Origin: JAGQUL01 sp039811765
Lineage (GTDB): Bacteria; Actinomycetota; Thermoleophilia; Gaiellales; SKUG01
Assembly (NCBI GenBank): GCA_039811765.1
Contig: JBDHZF010000151.1
Span: forward strand, 1-5,167
Reading direction: 5' to 3'
DNA: 5,167 nucleotides
Shown here: piece by piece, positions 4,730 through 5,167 of the stretch
Position numbering within the stretch: the stretch's first letter is position 1
How the letters are laid out: the number at the start of each line of letters is the position of its first letter
Program-made: the position numbers and the translations under genes
Notes under the pieces: model-generated
What the model saw: the letters and a program-made list of their open reading frames with translations, nothing else
The model's database searches: none
Told to the model about the DNA's origin: nothing

Positions 4730-5167
4730 CAGTACGTGACCTCCGTGACGCGCCGGCGCACCACGACGAGCTCGTCGCGCTGATTGCCGGTCGGTCCGTA
4801 GTAGTTGAACCCGTAGCTGAGCTGCGCGTACCCGCCGATCAGGTGCGTGGGCTTGATGCTGATGCGCGTCAGTGAGTTGTGGATCCCGCCTCGAGTGCCG
4901 GACAGCTCCGTCTTCGGAACGTTGATGTGCCGATCCTGGACGTGGTAGACGAGCGAAGTGCCCTTGGGAATGCGATGCGACACCGCGGCTCGGCATGCGA
5001 ACACGCCGTTGCGGTTGAAGGATTCGAGCCAGTCGTTGTCCTTGACCCCGATCGCCTCGGCGTCCTCGGGACTGATCCACATCACCGGCCCGCCACGCGA
5101 CAGCGTCAACATCGTGAGGTTGTCCTGGTAGGTGGAGTGGATCGACCACTTGGAGTGCGGTGTCAGG
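4729..5167 (-). CDS. narG: Respiratory nitrate reductase alpha subunit, C-terminal part only
   Basis: Only the last 145 residues are in the window; the gene continues past the right edge. NarG is the large catalytic subunit, with a bis-molybdopterin guanine dinucleotide Mo centre and one [4Fe-4S] cluster, that reduces nitrate to nitrite. E. coli NarG has about 1247 residues, so roughly the last tenth is seen here, corresponding to the C-terminal cofactor-binding domain. Conserved blocks recognised from memory against E. coli NarG are PHSKWSIHSTYQDN, RGGPVMWIS, DNDWLESFNRNG, RGGIHNSLTRISIKPTH and IGGYAQLSYGFNYYG, followed by NQRDELVVVRR. The end (RRRVTEVTY) is shorter than in E. coli, which carries an acidic tail. 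Tat signal, Fe-S cluster and active-site Asp all lie outside the window. The stop overlaps the narH ATG by one base (TGATG). Nitrite oxidoreductase alpha subunits share these motifs, but the narGHJI order favours nitrate reductase. Confidence 0.96.
   Translation of the reverse strand, partial: LTPHSKWSIHSTYQDNLTMLTLSRGGPVMWISPEDAEAIGVKDNDWLESFNRNGVFACRAAVSHRIPKGTSLVYHVQDRHINVPKTELSGTRGGIHNSLTRISIKPTHLIGGYAQLSYGFNYYGPTGNQRDELVVVRRRVTEVTY
4739..4744 (-). promoter_or_regulatory. Ribosome binding site of narH
   Basis: GGAGGT on the minus strand, nine bases before the narH ATG and within the last codons of narG. It confirms the 4729 start. The open frame upstream of it only reads narG in another frame. 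Confidence 0.8.

Noticed and set aside
4732..5149. Continuation of the narH frame upstream of its ATG, giving a 683-residue open frame
   Set aside because: The translation upstream of 4729 reads narG in another frame and is Arg/His/Gln-rich with no motif. The conserved NarH start MKVRAH and the GGAGGT site fix the start at 4729.

Overview
This is a high-GC window from what looks like a high-GC Gram-positive bacterium. An Actinomycetota-type genome is my best guess. The reasons are strongly G/C-ending codons in the nar genes, the NarJ tail (VGLEPYAPEQ), and a tRNA-Thr(GGU) fragment with an ATGGTAA anticodon loop and a U discriminator base. No sequence search was run, so the phylum is an inference.

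Layout: everything coding lies on the minus strand and reads from high to low coordinates. At the right edge is the C-terminal end of narG (5167-4729), followed by complete narH (4729-3098), narJ (3098-2412) and narI (2415-1735). Consecutive genes overlap by 1 to 4 bases (TGATG, TGATG, ATGA), and each of the last three has a good Shine-Dalgarno site. This is a tightly coupled narGHJI operon for a membrane-bound respiratory nitrate reductase. NarG is the molybdenum catalytic subunit, NarH the four-cluster Fe-S subunit, NarJ the assembly chaperone, and NarI the di-heme cytochrome b that takes electrons from quinol. A fifth gene (1703-567) follows 31 bases after narI. It encodes an exported or membrane-anchored seven-repeat YVTN-type beta-propeller of unknown function, which is not a standard member of nar operons.

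Left of the propeller gene, 122-566 holds no convincing gene but is rich in symmetric DNA. It contains a 7-bp hairpin (436-453), a 10-bp inverted repeat (292-337) and an 11-bp tandem repeat (242-263). At 80-121 is a clean 3' fragment of a tRNA-Thr(GGU) gene, running from the anticodon loop to the 3' end with the 5' half absent. It is followed on its own strand by a terminator-like hairpin (48-73).

The most interesting reading is that this fragment is one end (attR-like) of an element that integrated into a tRNA-Thr gene. Its orientation puts the nar operon on the element side and positions 1-79 on the chromosomal side. An 8-bp inverted repeat is centred exactly where the tRNA identity stops, as expected for a tyrosine-recombinase core site. 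If correct, nitrate respiration plus the propeller protein would be cargo of a genomic island. No integrase gene lies in the window, so this remains an inference.
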